Shown here in pieces: positions 13,592 through 19,941 of a stretch of DNA of 21,101 nucleotides. Each line of letters starts with the position of its first letter. Position 1 is the first letter of the stretch. The notes beneath the pieces were generated by a model, which was not told the DNA's origin, did not search any database, and saw only the letters and a program-made list of their open reading frames with translations. The translations under genes and the position numbers were made by a program. The DNA comes from a virus, in the IMG/VR virus record IMGVR_UViG_3300046750_000304, positions 1 to 21,101 of that record; one strand, given 5' to 3'.

Positions 13592-13838
13592 TAGAACAAA
13601 AAAAATATACTTTGAACCTAATACACAAAAGGTAAGATGGACCCAAACCAGTAGCGATAATTTTAAATATGATTATAAATATATTGGCGAAGCTAATGAG
13701 CCAGAATTTGAGTTGCTTTTAGATTTTTTGTGGTTTCTTTATGAGGATAAAGAAATTACCTACAATCAATTTTTTGATACTTATAAAGAAATTAGGGATT
13801 TTTGCGATTCAATAAAAGGTTTGGTTGACAAAGAATAA
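13581..13838 (+). CDS. Hypothetical protein, 85 aa
   Basis: The ATG at 13581 lies inside the end of the VRR-NUC gene, in a different frame, so the two are translationally coupled. The N-terminal half is basic and beta-like (RTKKIYFEPNTQKVRWTQ) and the C-terminal half is acidic and helical with many aromatic residues (FELLLDFLWFLYEDKEITYNQ in part, then FFDTYKEIRDFCDSIKG). No family is recognised and no catalytic motif is apparent. Conserved coupling to a nuclease suggests a partner or accessory role, but this is only positional. Confidence 0.62.
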   Translation: MASNRTKKIYFEPNTQKVRWTQTSSDNFKYDYKYIGEANEPEFELLLDFLWFLYEDKEITYNQFFDTYKEIRDFCDSIKGLVDKE

Positions 13839-13852
13839 TATTTTACTTATTT

Positions 13853-14698
13853 ATGAAATACAATAAGATATTTAAACCTAAAAAGTTTGATAATTTTACT
13901 ATAATACCTAGCTATATTTTTAGAGACAAAGGTATTTCTGTTGGTGCTACTGGTCTTTATACTTATTTATTTTCACATACTGCCGACCAAGAAATTACTA
14001 TTGAATTTATATGCGGCCATTTTAAAGAGGGTAAAGATGCTGTTAGAGCTAAGATTAAAGAGCTAATTGAATGTGGTTATTTAGAGCGTAAAAGAATAAC
14101 CGATAAAGGTAAATTTAAAGGTTTTAATTATATATTAAAAGCAAACCATAAAGGGAAAAAACCGAAATCGACAAAACCGATGTCGGAAAATCCGCCACAA
14201 AGTAATATTAATAATATATATACTAATAAAAGTAATATTAACCAAGATTCACAAATTGTAAATTCCTATGTACATTTTGTTGATTTATTTGACAAAAGGT
14301 ATCAACCAAAAAGTGATACACAAAAAAATAAATGGATGCAAGTTTTAGATAGATGTGTAAGAATTGATAAATACGATTTAAAAGATATTTATTTAGCTGT
14401 TAAATATCATAGAAACGATGACTTTTGGAAGGACCATTTTTTAACATTACTTAAATTAAGAAATAATGATAAAAATGGAATTATGTTTATTCATCGGTTT
14501 ATGGAAAATTATAAAAAACAAAATAAACCTAAATGCTATTATAAAGTTAAAGGGATAAAAGAATACGTTAACTATGTTGATGTTGATGGGAAAAATAAAC
14601 TAGGAGCAATAACAAAAACTAATAAACTTAATGAATTTAATTTAAGTCAAATATTAGACAGAAATGAAATTAATGAATTGTTAAATTATTTAAAATAA
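13853..14698 (+). CDS. Phage replisome organiser / replication initiator (winged helix, DnaD-like layout)
   Basis: A 281-aa protein with three parts. Residues ~15-95 form a winged-helix domain of the replication initiator type: IPSYIFRDKGISVGATGLYTYLFS, then HFKEGKDAVRAKIKELIE and CGYLERKRITDKGKFKG (each part of one continuous domain). Residues ~97-135 are a polar, low-complexity linker (KGKKPKSTKPMSENPPQS, then Asn/Ile-rich). Residues ~136-235 are helical and may contact helicase or loader. Such proteins bind the phage origin and load the replicative helicase, here probably the primase-helicase at 15131. The linker DNA contains short repeats and an A/T tract like a lambda-O type internal origin. 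Its TAA overlaps the ATG of the next gene. Confidence 0.75.
   Translation: MKYNKIFKPKKFDNFTIIPSYIFRDKGISVGATGLYTYLFSHTADQEITIEFICGHFKEGKDAVRAKIKELIECGYLERKRITDKGKFKGFNYILKANHKGKKPKSTKPMSENPPQSNINNIYTNKSNINQDSQIVNSYVHFVDLFDKRYQPKSDTQKNKWMQVLDRCVRIDKYDLKDIYLAVKYHRNDDFWKDHFLTLLKLRNNDKNGIMFIHRFMENYKKQNKPKCYYKVKGIKEYVNYVDVDGKNKLGAITKTNKLNEFNLSQILDRNEINELLNYLK
14158..14241 (+). other. Candidate replication origin inside the initiator gene
   Basis: AAAACCGA occurs at 14158 and 14173, with a degenerate copy (AAAATCCG) at 14187, spaced 14-15 bases in an unusually G+C-rich patch for this genome. It is followed by A/T-rich DNA with a perfect 13-base direct repeat, AAAGTAATATTAA, at 14199-14211 and 14229-14241. 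Iterons plus an A/T tract in the linker of an initiator gene is the lambda O/ori layout. Not proven. Confidence 0.35.
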
Positions 14699-15090
14699 TG
14701 AGTAAGCTAATTAGGAACAGTAATCAAGTAAAACAAGCTATTGATTTTAGTGGTATTGGTGATGATAAAATACATCCAACAGATATTGATGCTGTTTTAG
14801 AATTTGACAATAAAGCATTAATATTATTTGAGGCAAAAAAAGTTGGTAACAATTTACCTACTGGTCAAAGATTATTACTTGAAAGGTTAGTTGATAGTTG
14901 GCATACAGAAAAATCAATTGCTGTAATTGTAAAACATGATTTTAAAGATGATACAATTGATATACCCCTAGTTGAATGTTGGGTAACTAATTATTATTAT
15001 GATAGTAAATGGTATAAATGCAAAAAACCATTAAAACCATATCTGCAAAATATCTTGGATAAATGGAATATTAAAAAATTATCATTATAA
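14698..15090 (+). CDS. PD-(D/E)XK nuclease-like protein
   Basis: A 130-aa protein coupled to the initiator gene by a one-base overlap. The motif set HPTDIDAVLEF (Asp-29, Asp-31), ALILFEAKKVG (Glu-45, Lys-47) and PTGQRLLLERL (Gln-57) fits a compact PD-(D/E)XK core: acid, hydrophobic strand, E-x-K, then a Gln-containing helix. A later AVIVKHDF and CWVTNYYYDSKWYK look like the remaining strands. This is the third protein of this fold within 3.2 kb. I infer a DNA nuclease in replication or recombination, perhaps a Holliday junction or nicking enzyme. I do not recognise the exact family, and a non-catalytic role cannot be excluded. Confidence 0.62.
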   Translation: MSKLIRNSNQVKQAIDFSGIGDDKIHPTDIDAVLEFDNKALILFEAKKVGNNLPTGQRLLLERLVDSWHTEKSIAVIVKHDFKDDTIDIPLVECWVTNYYYDSKWYKCKKPLKPYLQNILDKWNIKKLSL

Positions 15091-15130
15091 TATAAAAGTT
15101 TTTTTTTATATTTAAAAAAATTTATTATTT

Positions 15131-16810
15131 ATGAATCACTACAATGAGCTTATTGACTTAGGCATTATACTTAAACGCTCTACTGGCTCGGTCAAAACTA
15201 AATGTCCAAAATGCTCACATACTAGAAAAAACAAAAAAGATGATTGTTTATCTGTTGATATAAATGAGGGTTTATATAATTGTCATAATTGCGGTTGGGG
15301 TGGTAATGTAAAATTTAAACAAAAGGTTGAATATGTTTTACCACCAAAAGTAAATTGTAATTTAAATGACAAAGTAATTAAATGGTTTAATACTAGAGGC
15401 ATTACAGAACCAACATTAATACATTGGAAAATAGGTGAATCATTAGAATATATGCCTCAAGTTCAAGCCAAAAGGCGATGTATAAATTTTAATTATTATA
15501 GGTCAAATGAGGTTATTAATGTTAAATATAGGGATGGTCAAAAGAATTTTAAATTAGTTTCTGGTGCTGAATTAATATTTTATGGTATTGATAATTTAAA
15601 TGATTCTAAAAGATGCTATATAGTTGAGGGTGAAATGGATGCCTTAAGTTTACATGAATCTGGTTTATATAGTGTTTGTTCAGTACCTAATGGAGCCAGT
15701 AAAGGTTCACAAAAATTGGAATATTTAGACAATTGTTGGGAATATTTTAAAGATAAAAAAGAAATAATACTTTGTACCGATAATGATGATGCTGGTTTAC
15801 AATTAAGAAATGAACTGGCTAGGCGGTTTGGAAACTATCGTTGTAAGTATGTTGAGTTTGGTAATTTTAAAGATGCTAATGAAGTTTTAATTAGTAAAGG
15901 TGCGGAAACCTTAAGAAATATAATTAAAGAAGCTAAAAACTTTCCATTAGAGGGTGTTTTAAATATTGATAATATTTGGAATGATGTTTTAAATTTTAAT
16001 GATAATGGCATTACTAATTATAGTATTGGATTGCCAGGGTCAGATGATTATTTTAAAATGGCATTTGGTGAATGGTCAGTTGTAAGCGGTATTCCTAATA
16101 GTGGTAAATCTGATATATTGGACCAAATACTATGCAACTTAGCTACAAAACATGATTTTAGATGTGCCATGTTTTCGCCAGAGAGTTTTCCATACGAGGG
16201 CCATATTAAAAGAATAGCAAATAAATTAAATAATAAAAATTGTAATGCTGATGATTTAAATAATACTAAGGATTTTATTATGGACCATTTTTTTTGGATT
16301 AAGATTGATTTAGAAAACTTAACCCTTAAAGGCATTTTAAATGCATTTAGAGAGCTTGTATTTCAAAAGGGTATTAATGTATGTGTTATTGACCCTTATA
16401 ATATGTTAGACCATTCCGCACAAAGAGATTTTAGTTACATAGGAAAAATATTAAGTCAAATAACACAATTCTGTCAGCAAACTAATACTCATTTATTTTT
16501 AGTGGCACATCCAAGAAAAATTGAAAGTGAGGGTGGTGTATATAAAAAACCAACTCTTTATGATATTTCTGGTTCTGCTGATTTTTTTAATAAGGCATAT
16601 AATGGTTTAATTGCATATAGATGCATAGGCCAAAAAACTAAATATAAAAGTGATGTTGTTAGAATCCATGTTGAGAAAGTAAAGCGTAAAGAAAATGGCC
16701 AACTAGGTGATTTTGAAATTGCACCAGATTTTGATAATGGCGGCATATATAAACCAATTTACAATACTGATAAAAAATTAGAAATAATAAAAGATAATGT
16801 ACCATTTTAA
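15131..16810 (+). CDS. Bifunctional primase-helicase (zinc finger, TOPRIM, DnaB-like ATPase)
   Basis: A 559-aa protein with T7 gp4-like order. A zinc ribbon has CPKC at 25-28 and CHNC at 51-54. A TOPRIM fold has YIVEGEMDALSL with Glu-166 and ILCTDNDDAG with Asp-217/Asp-219. A RecA/DnaB-type helicase domain has Walker A GIPNSGKS at 320-327, a Walker B-like VCVIDPYNML, and HLFLVAHPRK further on, with KPTLYDISGSADFFNKA typical of DnaB-family motifs. It should unwind the fork 5'-3' and lay down RNA primers, ring-shaped and cytosolic. All key residues are present and the length is normal for the family. Its ATG follows a 40-base A/T-only gap. It is the main replication enzyme here; no DNA polymerase gene is seen, so the host polymerase may be used or the gene lies outside the window. 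Confidence 0.93.
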   Translation: MNHYNELIDLGIILKRSTGSVKTKCPKCSHTRKNKKDDCLSVDINEGLYNCHNCGWGGNVKFKQKVEYVLPPKVNCNLNDKVIKWFNTRGITEPTLIHWKIGESLEYMPQVQAKRRCINFNYYRSNEVINVKYRDGQKNFKLVSGAELIFYGIDNLNDSKRCYIVEGEMDALSLHESGLYSVCSVPNGASKGSQKLEYLDNCWEYFKDKKEIILCTDNDDAGLQLRNELARRFGNYRCKYVEFGNFKDANEVLISKGAETLRNIIKEAKNFPLEGVLNIDNIWNDVLNFNDNGITNYSIGLPGSDDYFKMAFGEWSVVSGIPNSGKSDILDQILCNLATKHDFRCAMFSPESFPYEGHIKRIANKLNNKNCNADDLNNTKDFIMDHFFWIKIDLENLTLKGILNAFRELVFQKGINVCVIDPYNMLDHSAQRDFSYIGKILSQITQFCQQTNTHLFLVAHPRKIESEGGVYKKPTLYDISGSADFFNKAYNGLIAYRCIGQKTKYKSDVVRIHVEKVKRKENGQLGDFEIAPDFDNGGIYKPIYNTDKKLEIIKDNVPF

Positions 16811-16819
16811 ATAAAAATT

Positions 16820-17158
16820 ATGAATCAAAAAGAATATCAAGAAACTAGAGAATATATCTTAAATAAAGCTCAGGATATAATGGATGCTAAGCAACCAGAA
16901 TACACAAACAAAAGTATTGATGTATTAAACAATTTTAAAACAACTGCTGAAAGTATAGGTATAAAACCTATGGAAGTTTGGGCGGTGTTTTTTAATAAAC
17001 ATATACAAGCTATATTAACTCATGCTGGTAATCCAAATATGATACAAGCCGAGCCAATTGATAGTCGTTATGCTGATGCAATAAACTATTTGTTTTTAGG
17101 TTTTTCATTACTTGTTGATGAACAAAATAAAAAAGATATAATATCTGGCACAGAATGA
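16820..17158 (+). CDS. Small helical phage protein, possibly nucleotide-modification-associated/MazG-like
   Basis: A 112-aa, mostly helical protein nine bases after the primase-helicase gene. It has the order KAQDIMDAKQPEYTNKSI, VLNNFKTTAESIGIKP, VFFNKHIQAILTHAG, then SRYADAINYLFLGFSLL. The 'NF..AE..GI.P......KH...I ... D..NYL' pattern recalls small phage proteins annotated as nucleotide-modification-associated or DUF1599-like, which have a distant MazG-like, all-alpha look (KH and DxxNY in helices). That assignment is from memory and tentative. A function in nucleotide metabolism would suit the neighbouring replication genes, but it is not shown. The stop overlaps the next start (ATGA). Confidence 0.6.
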   Translation: MNQKEYQETREYILNKAQDIMDAKQPEYTNKSIDVLNNFKTTAESIGIKPMEVWAVFFNKHIQAILTHAGNPNMIQAEPIDSRYADAINYLFLGFSLLVDEQNKKDIISGTE

Positions 17159-17367
17159 ACAAGTATTTGAAAGCTCAAAGCTGGTGTTTAGATAATAATA
17201 TTAAAATCTACATAGTACCTATAAAGCATAAAAAAGAATGTCATATTGAAATAAGCGACAATGGTTTATTTATTAAATCACCAGATACTTATAAAAATCA
17301 ATCAATAGCCAGTAGTAAAATATGGGATTTATACTTGTATTTATATGAAAAAAAGCAAAATAATTAA
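17155..17367 (+). CDS. Hypothetical protein, 70 aa
   Basis: The ATG overlaps the preceding stop codon (ATGA), a standard coupled arrangement, and the gene is the last of the primase-helicase operon. The protein has a short N-terminal helix (MNKYLKAQSWCLDNN), two or three beta strands (IKIYIVPIKHKKECHIEIS, then NGLFIKSP) and a C-terminal helix ending in Lys/Gln/Asn. No motif or family is recognised. It could be a small nucleic-acid-associated protein, given the basic ends, but nothing decides this. A duplicated-type promoter begins just inside its 3' end. Confidence 0.58.
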   Translation: MNKYLKAQSWCLDNNIKIYIVPIKHKKECHIEISDNGLFIKSPDTYKNQSIASSKIWDLYLYLYEKKQNN

Positions 17368-17417
17368 AATAAATTGAAAAAATATTTTGTTATTTAAAAT
17401 ATATTTGTAATTTAGCT
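17364..17417 (+). promoter_or_regulatory. Promoter copy 1 of a duplicated 54-bp promoter region
   Basis: Ungapped alignment with 17830-17883 gives 46 of 54 identical positions by hand count. Conserved elements are TTTG at 17386-17389 and TAATTTAG at 17408-17415, separated by 18 bases, the spacing expected for Bacteroidota -33 and -7 boxes. The nn positions of TAnnTTAG are among the few that differ between copies, as expected for a real box. The ATG at 17459 lies 43 bases after the box. Confidence 0.65.
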
Positions 17418-17458
17418 GTATTAAACAAACAAATTAATATAAATTAAAAATTACAATT

Positions 17459-17764
17459 ATGAATGAATTAAAATTAAACAAAATTGAAAATTTGGGAAGC
17501 GGTGTTAAAATAGCAAATTTAAATTTAAAATTATCAGTTGTATCATCTTATTACGATTCAATAAATTTTGAATTAAGAGCTACTGGTATAGCTGTTAGAG
17601 TTATGAGTGACCATACAGTTGGTGAGTTACAAATATTATTAAACTGGTTAAGCGAGGACAGTAAAGATGATGATAATTTAAGAACAAATCAATCTGAGGT
17701 TATTTTATTTGCAAAAAAAATGATAAAAGCAAATGAATCATTAAAAGAAATAAAAGAACTATAA
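17459..17764 (+). CDS. Hypothetical protein, 101 aa (cassette 1)
   Basis: The only gene of a self-contained transcription unit (own promoter, own terminator). The protein begins with beta-like segments (LKLNKIENLGSGVKIANLNL, SVVSSYYDSINFELRA, GIAVRVMSD), then the helix TVGELQILLNWLSED and an acidic stretch, and ends in a Lys/Glu-rich helix. No membrane segment or signal peptide. I do not recognise a family. Independent control next to the packaging genes suggests expression at a time different from replication, possibly as an accessory or host-takeover factor. That is inference from layout only. Confidence 0.6.
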   Translation: MNELKLNKIENLGSGVKIANLNLKLSVVSSYYDSINFELRATGIAVRVMSDHTVGELQILLNWLSEDSKDDDNLRTNQSEVILFAKKMIKANESLKEIKEL

Positions 17765-17782
17765 AAACCTAATATGAATTAT

Positions 17783-17811
17783 AAGGGAGTTTAAAAGCTC
17801 CCTTTTTTTTT
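17783..17811 (+). terminator. Intrinsic terminator of cassette 1
   Basis: AAGGGAG (17783-17789) pairs with CTCCCTT (17798-17804), 7 bp perfect with a possible eighth U-G pair, followed by a run of nine T bases. The stop codon is followed by AACCTAATAT, also present after the stop of cassette 2. Confidence 0.88.
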
Positions 17812-17829
17812 GCATAAATATTGAAATAA

Positions 17830-17883
17830 TTAAAATAAATTAAAAAAATTCTTTGTAATTAAAAAAATATTTGTATATTAGCT
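17830..17883 (+). promoter_or_regulatory. Promoter copy 2 of a duplicated 54-bp promoter region
   Basis: It carries TTTG at 17852-17855 and TATATTAG at 17874-17881, again 18 bases apart, and about 85% identity to 17364-17417. The gene start at 17925 is 43 bases downstream of the box, exactly as in copy 1. Confidence 0.65.
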
Positions 17884-17884
17884 A

Positions 17885-17894
17885 TGTAATTACA
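17885..17894 (+). promoter_or_regulatory. Palindromic candidate operator at the start of the cassette 2 transcript
   Basis: TGTAATTACA is a perfect 10-bp palindrome lying just downstream of the -7 box TATATTAG, about where transcription should start. A half-site-like TTACAT follows at 17904-17909. It is absent from cassette 1, so it could give this unit its own control. Confidence 0.35.
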
Positions 17895-17924
17895 ACGAAG
17901 TGGTTACATAAACAAAACAAAAAA

Positions 17925-18293
17925 ATGAATACAATTATTAAAAAATTTACAAAATTTACAGAATTAGAAAAACAAGTTATTAGAGCATGGTGTAATCAAA
18001 TTAAGTTTTCAGATGAAACCTTTGAAAAAGATATGCATAGTGCAATTTCTTATTGGGTAATTGAAGCAGAAGAAATATCTAAAGTTACACAAATACCAAC
18101 AAAAAAATTAAGAGGTGTTTTAAGTAGTTTAGTAAAAAAGAATGTTTTTTATGAAGATGAAATTGAAGGCGACACATGGACATCACCAAATAAAATAGCA
18201 TTTTATGCTGGTAATTATTTTTGGGCAGATTATGCAGTAGCCAACCAAATAGATGATTGTAACATGGCCAAAGTTTATGATGCAATAAAATAA
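17925..18293 (+). CDS. Hypothetical protein with possible winged-helix segment, 122 aa (cassette 2)
   Basis: I use the ATG at 17925. The frame is open further upstream to a TTG at 17871, but that would place the start inside the promoter box, so it is rejected. The protein is mostly helical at the N-terminus (NTIIKKFTKFTELEKQVIRA), and its middle, EEISKVTQIPTKKLRGVLSS followed by LVKKNVFYEDEIEGD, resembles a winged helix (HTH plus wing). The end is aromatic (FYAGNYFWADYAV). The presence of a DNA-binding-like fold is tentative. It is the only gene in its unit and could regulate itself through the palindrome in its leader. No family recognised. Confidence 0.62.
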   Translation: MNTIIKKFTKFTELEKQVIRAWCNQIKFSDETFEKDMHSAISYWVIEAEEISKVTQIPTKKLRGVLSSLVKKNVFYEDEIEGDTWTSPNKIAFYAGNYFWADYAVANQIDDCNMAKVYDAIK

Positions 18294-18295
18294 AA

Positions 18296-18334
18296 CCTAA
18301 TATAAAAAGCCAGGTTAATTCTATTGGCATTAGG
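18296..18334 (+). other. Nested inverted repeat in the 3' leader of cassette 2
   Basis: CCTAAT (18296-18301) can pair with ATTAGG (18329-18334), and GCCA (18309-18312) with TGGC (18325-18328) inside it, leaving a 7-base bulge. It lies between the stop codon and the terminator and may be an RNA element or 3'-end stabiliser. Weak evidence. Confidence 0.25.
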
Positions 18335-18339
18335 TAATC

Positions 18340-18368
18340 AAAGGGGGTTTTACAACTCCCTTTTTTTT
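18340..18368 (+). terminator. Intrinsic terminator of cassette 2
   Basis: AAAGGGGG (18340-18347) pairs with CTCCCTTT (18356-18363), 8 bp with one G-U pair, and the tail contains eight T bases (18361-18368). It sits four bases before the next candidate promoter box. Confidence 0.85.
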
Positions 18369-18379
18369 ATGTATTTTTG
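18368..18379 (+). promoter_or_regulatory. Candidate promoter of the packaging operon
   Basis: TATGTATTTTTG includes the -7 box TATTTTTG (18372-18379). Only four bases separate it from the ATG at 18384, so a transcript from it would be leaderless or nearly so. The region upstream is the terminator of cassette 2, and no -33 box is clear. Confidence 0.45.
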
Positions 18380-18383
18380 TTAA

Positions 18384-18743
18384 ATGGCAATTAGACAAGT
18401 TTCGACACATAAAAAAAGATTAATGCTTAAAGCATTGGAAAAAAGTTTATCAGTTGTTACAACAGCTGTAAAACAAGTTGGCATTGATAGACAAACACAT
18501 TACAACTGGTTAAAGAAGGACCCAGAGTATGCCGCCAAAGTAAAAGACATTGAGAATGTCACATTAGATTTTGCGGAAAGCCAATTACATGAACAGATAC
18601 GAGAGGGCAATGTAACAGCAACTATATTTCTATTAAAAACAAAAGGGAAAAAAAGAGGGTATATCGAGAGACAAGAAATACAGCACGATAGCACTATTGA
18701 AAGCAAACTAATTGAATGGACACCAGCCAAAGACAAAAAGTAA
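18384..18743 (+). CDS. terS: Terminase small subunit
   Basis: A 119-aa protein directly upstream of, and overlapping, the large terminase gene. The N-terminal helix-turn-helix, SLSVVTTAVKQVGIDRQTHY followed by NWLKKDPEYAAKV, is of the small-terminase type that recognises the pac or cos site. The central helices (IENVTLDFAESQLHEQIREG) and NVTATIFLLKTKGKKRGYIE match a family often annotated as phBC6A51-like. The basic, polar C-terminus would contact the large subunit. It should oligomerise into a ring that selects phage DNA for packaging. The overlap with the next gene is 28 bases. Confidence 0.85.
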   Translation: MAIRQVSTHKKRLMLKALEKSLSVVTTAVKQVGIDRQTHYNWLKKDPEYAAKVKDIENVTLDFAESQLHEQIREGNVTATIFLLKTKGKKRGYIERQEIQHDSTIESKLIEWTPAKDKK

Positions 18744-19897
18744 CTGAGTATTGCAATAAACAATTTTACCAGGCGGTTAACTCAGATAAAAGATTAAACA
18801 TATTTCAAGGCGGTACTAGAAGCGGTAAATCTTGGTCACTAATGCAATACTGTTTATACTTAATGACTACTCATAAAGAGCCACTAACAATATCAATAGT
18901 TCGTAAAACATTACCAGCTCTTAAAAGGTCAGTATTAAGGGATTTTTTACATATATCCAAACAGCTGGGTATCTACTGGCATGGAGTGCATAATAAAACA
19001 GAAAACACTTTTGAATACAATGGCCATACATTAGAAATGTTTAGTGCGGATGATGCACAAAAAATTAGGGGGTCAGCTAGGGATATATTATGGATTAATG
19101 AGGGTAATGAATTATTTTTTGAGGATTACCAGCAATTGGTAATGCGGACCAGAAAAAACATTTATATTGATTTTAACCCATCAGACCCAGTACACTATTT
19201 ATATGATTTAGCTGAGCGTGATGATGCGGCATTATTTATAAGCACATATAAGGATAATAAGTTTTTACCAAAAGAGTTAGTTGATGAAATTGAAAGGATT
19301 AAAGAGCGTGACCCAGATTACTGGCGTGTATATGGTGAGGGCCAAAGAGCTGAGTTTAGTGAAAAACAAATATTTAAGAATTGGAATTATATTCCTTATA
19401 AAGATTTTCCACAATTAGATGATGAGGTGCTGGGATGTGATTTTGGATTTAGCCAAGACAATTTAGCTATTGTAAAAGTTGGTAAACATAAAAATAATTT
19501 ATACATACATGAGCTTATTTATAAAAAGGGAATGACTAACAGAGACATTGCAAACTTTATTATGGATAGTAAATTAGATGATATGCTAATGTATTGTGAT
19601 AGTGCCGAACCAAAATCAATTGAGGAATTAAGACAAATGAGTGTATTGGCCAAAGGTGCTGTAAAAGGTCAAGGTTCAATTAATGCTGGTATTAGCTTAT
19701 TAAAAGAATTTGATATATATGTTAGTGAGGAATCAGTTAATATATTAAAAGAGCAAATGAGTTACATATATGATGAGTTAAAAGATGGCACAATAATCAA
19801 TAAACCAAAAGCAAATCAACAAGACCATTTGCTAGATAGTATTAGATATTGTGTTTATTCAAGGTGGCGGAATCGCAACGATTTCTTTGTTGTATAA
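18716..19897 (+). CDS. terL: Terminase large subunit (PBSX/Terminase_3 type)
   Basis: A 393-aa packaging motor. The ATPase has Walker A GGTRSGKS (32-39) and the Walker B-like ILWINEGNE (124-132; catalytic Glu-129), with SIVRKTLPALKRSV as an adenine or coupling motif and QKIRGSARD before Walker B. The RuvC/RNase H-like nuclease has GCDFGFSQDN (near 240), MYCDSAEP (near 295) and DHLLDSIRY (near 370), the three acidic clusters expected. It packages DNA into the prohead with ATP and cuts the concatemer. Its ATG lies inside the small-subunit gene, 28 bases before that gene's end, the usual coupled arrangement. Length is close to the family norm. Confidence 0.95.
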   Translation: MDTSQRQKVTEYCNKQFYQAVNSDKRLNIFQGGTRSGKSWSLMQYCLYLMTTHKEPLTISIVRKTLPALKRSVLRDFLHISKQLGIYWHGVHNKTENTFEYNGHTLEMFSADDAQKIRGSARDILWINEGNELFFEDYQQLVMRTRKNIYIDFNPSDPVHYLYDLAERDDAALFISTYKDNKFLPKELVDEIERIKERDPDYWRVYGEGQRAEFSEKQIFKNWNYIPYKDFPQLDDEVLGCDFGFSQDNLAIVKVGKHKNNLYIHELIYKKGMTNRDIANFIMDSKLDDMLMYCDSAEPKSIEELRQMSVLAKGAVKGQGSINAGISLLKEFDIYVSEESVNILKEQMSYIYDELKDGTIINKPKANQQDHLLDSIRYCVYSRWRNRNDFFVV

Positions 19898-19912
19898 AAA
19901 AGAATTTATTAT

Positions 19913-19924
19913 TTTGTATTTTTA
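19913..19924 (+). promoter_or_regulatory. Promoter-motif variant before the portal gene
   Basis: TTTGTATTTTTA differs by one base from TTTGTAnnTTTG and lies 17 bases before the portal ATG in a 44-base A/T-rich gap. Similar sequence stands before the tape measure gene. May be a weak internal promoter. Confidence 0.35.
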
Positions 19925-19941
19925 CATAAAATTTTATATTA

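Noticed and set aside
17871-17924. TTG at 17871 as the start of the cassette 2 gene
   Set aside because: It would put the coding start inside the promoter box, and the first 18 residues would be untypical; the ATG at 17925 gives the same leader length as cassette 1.
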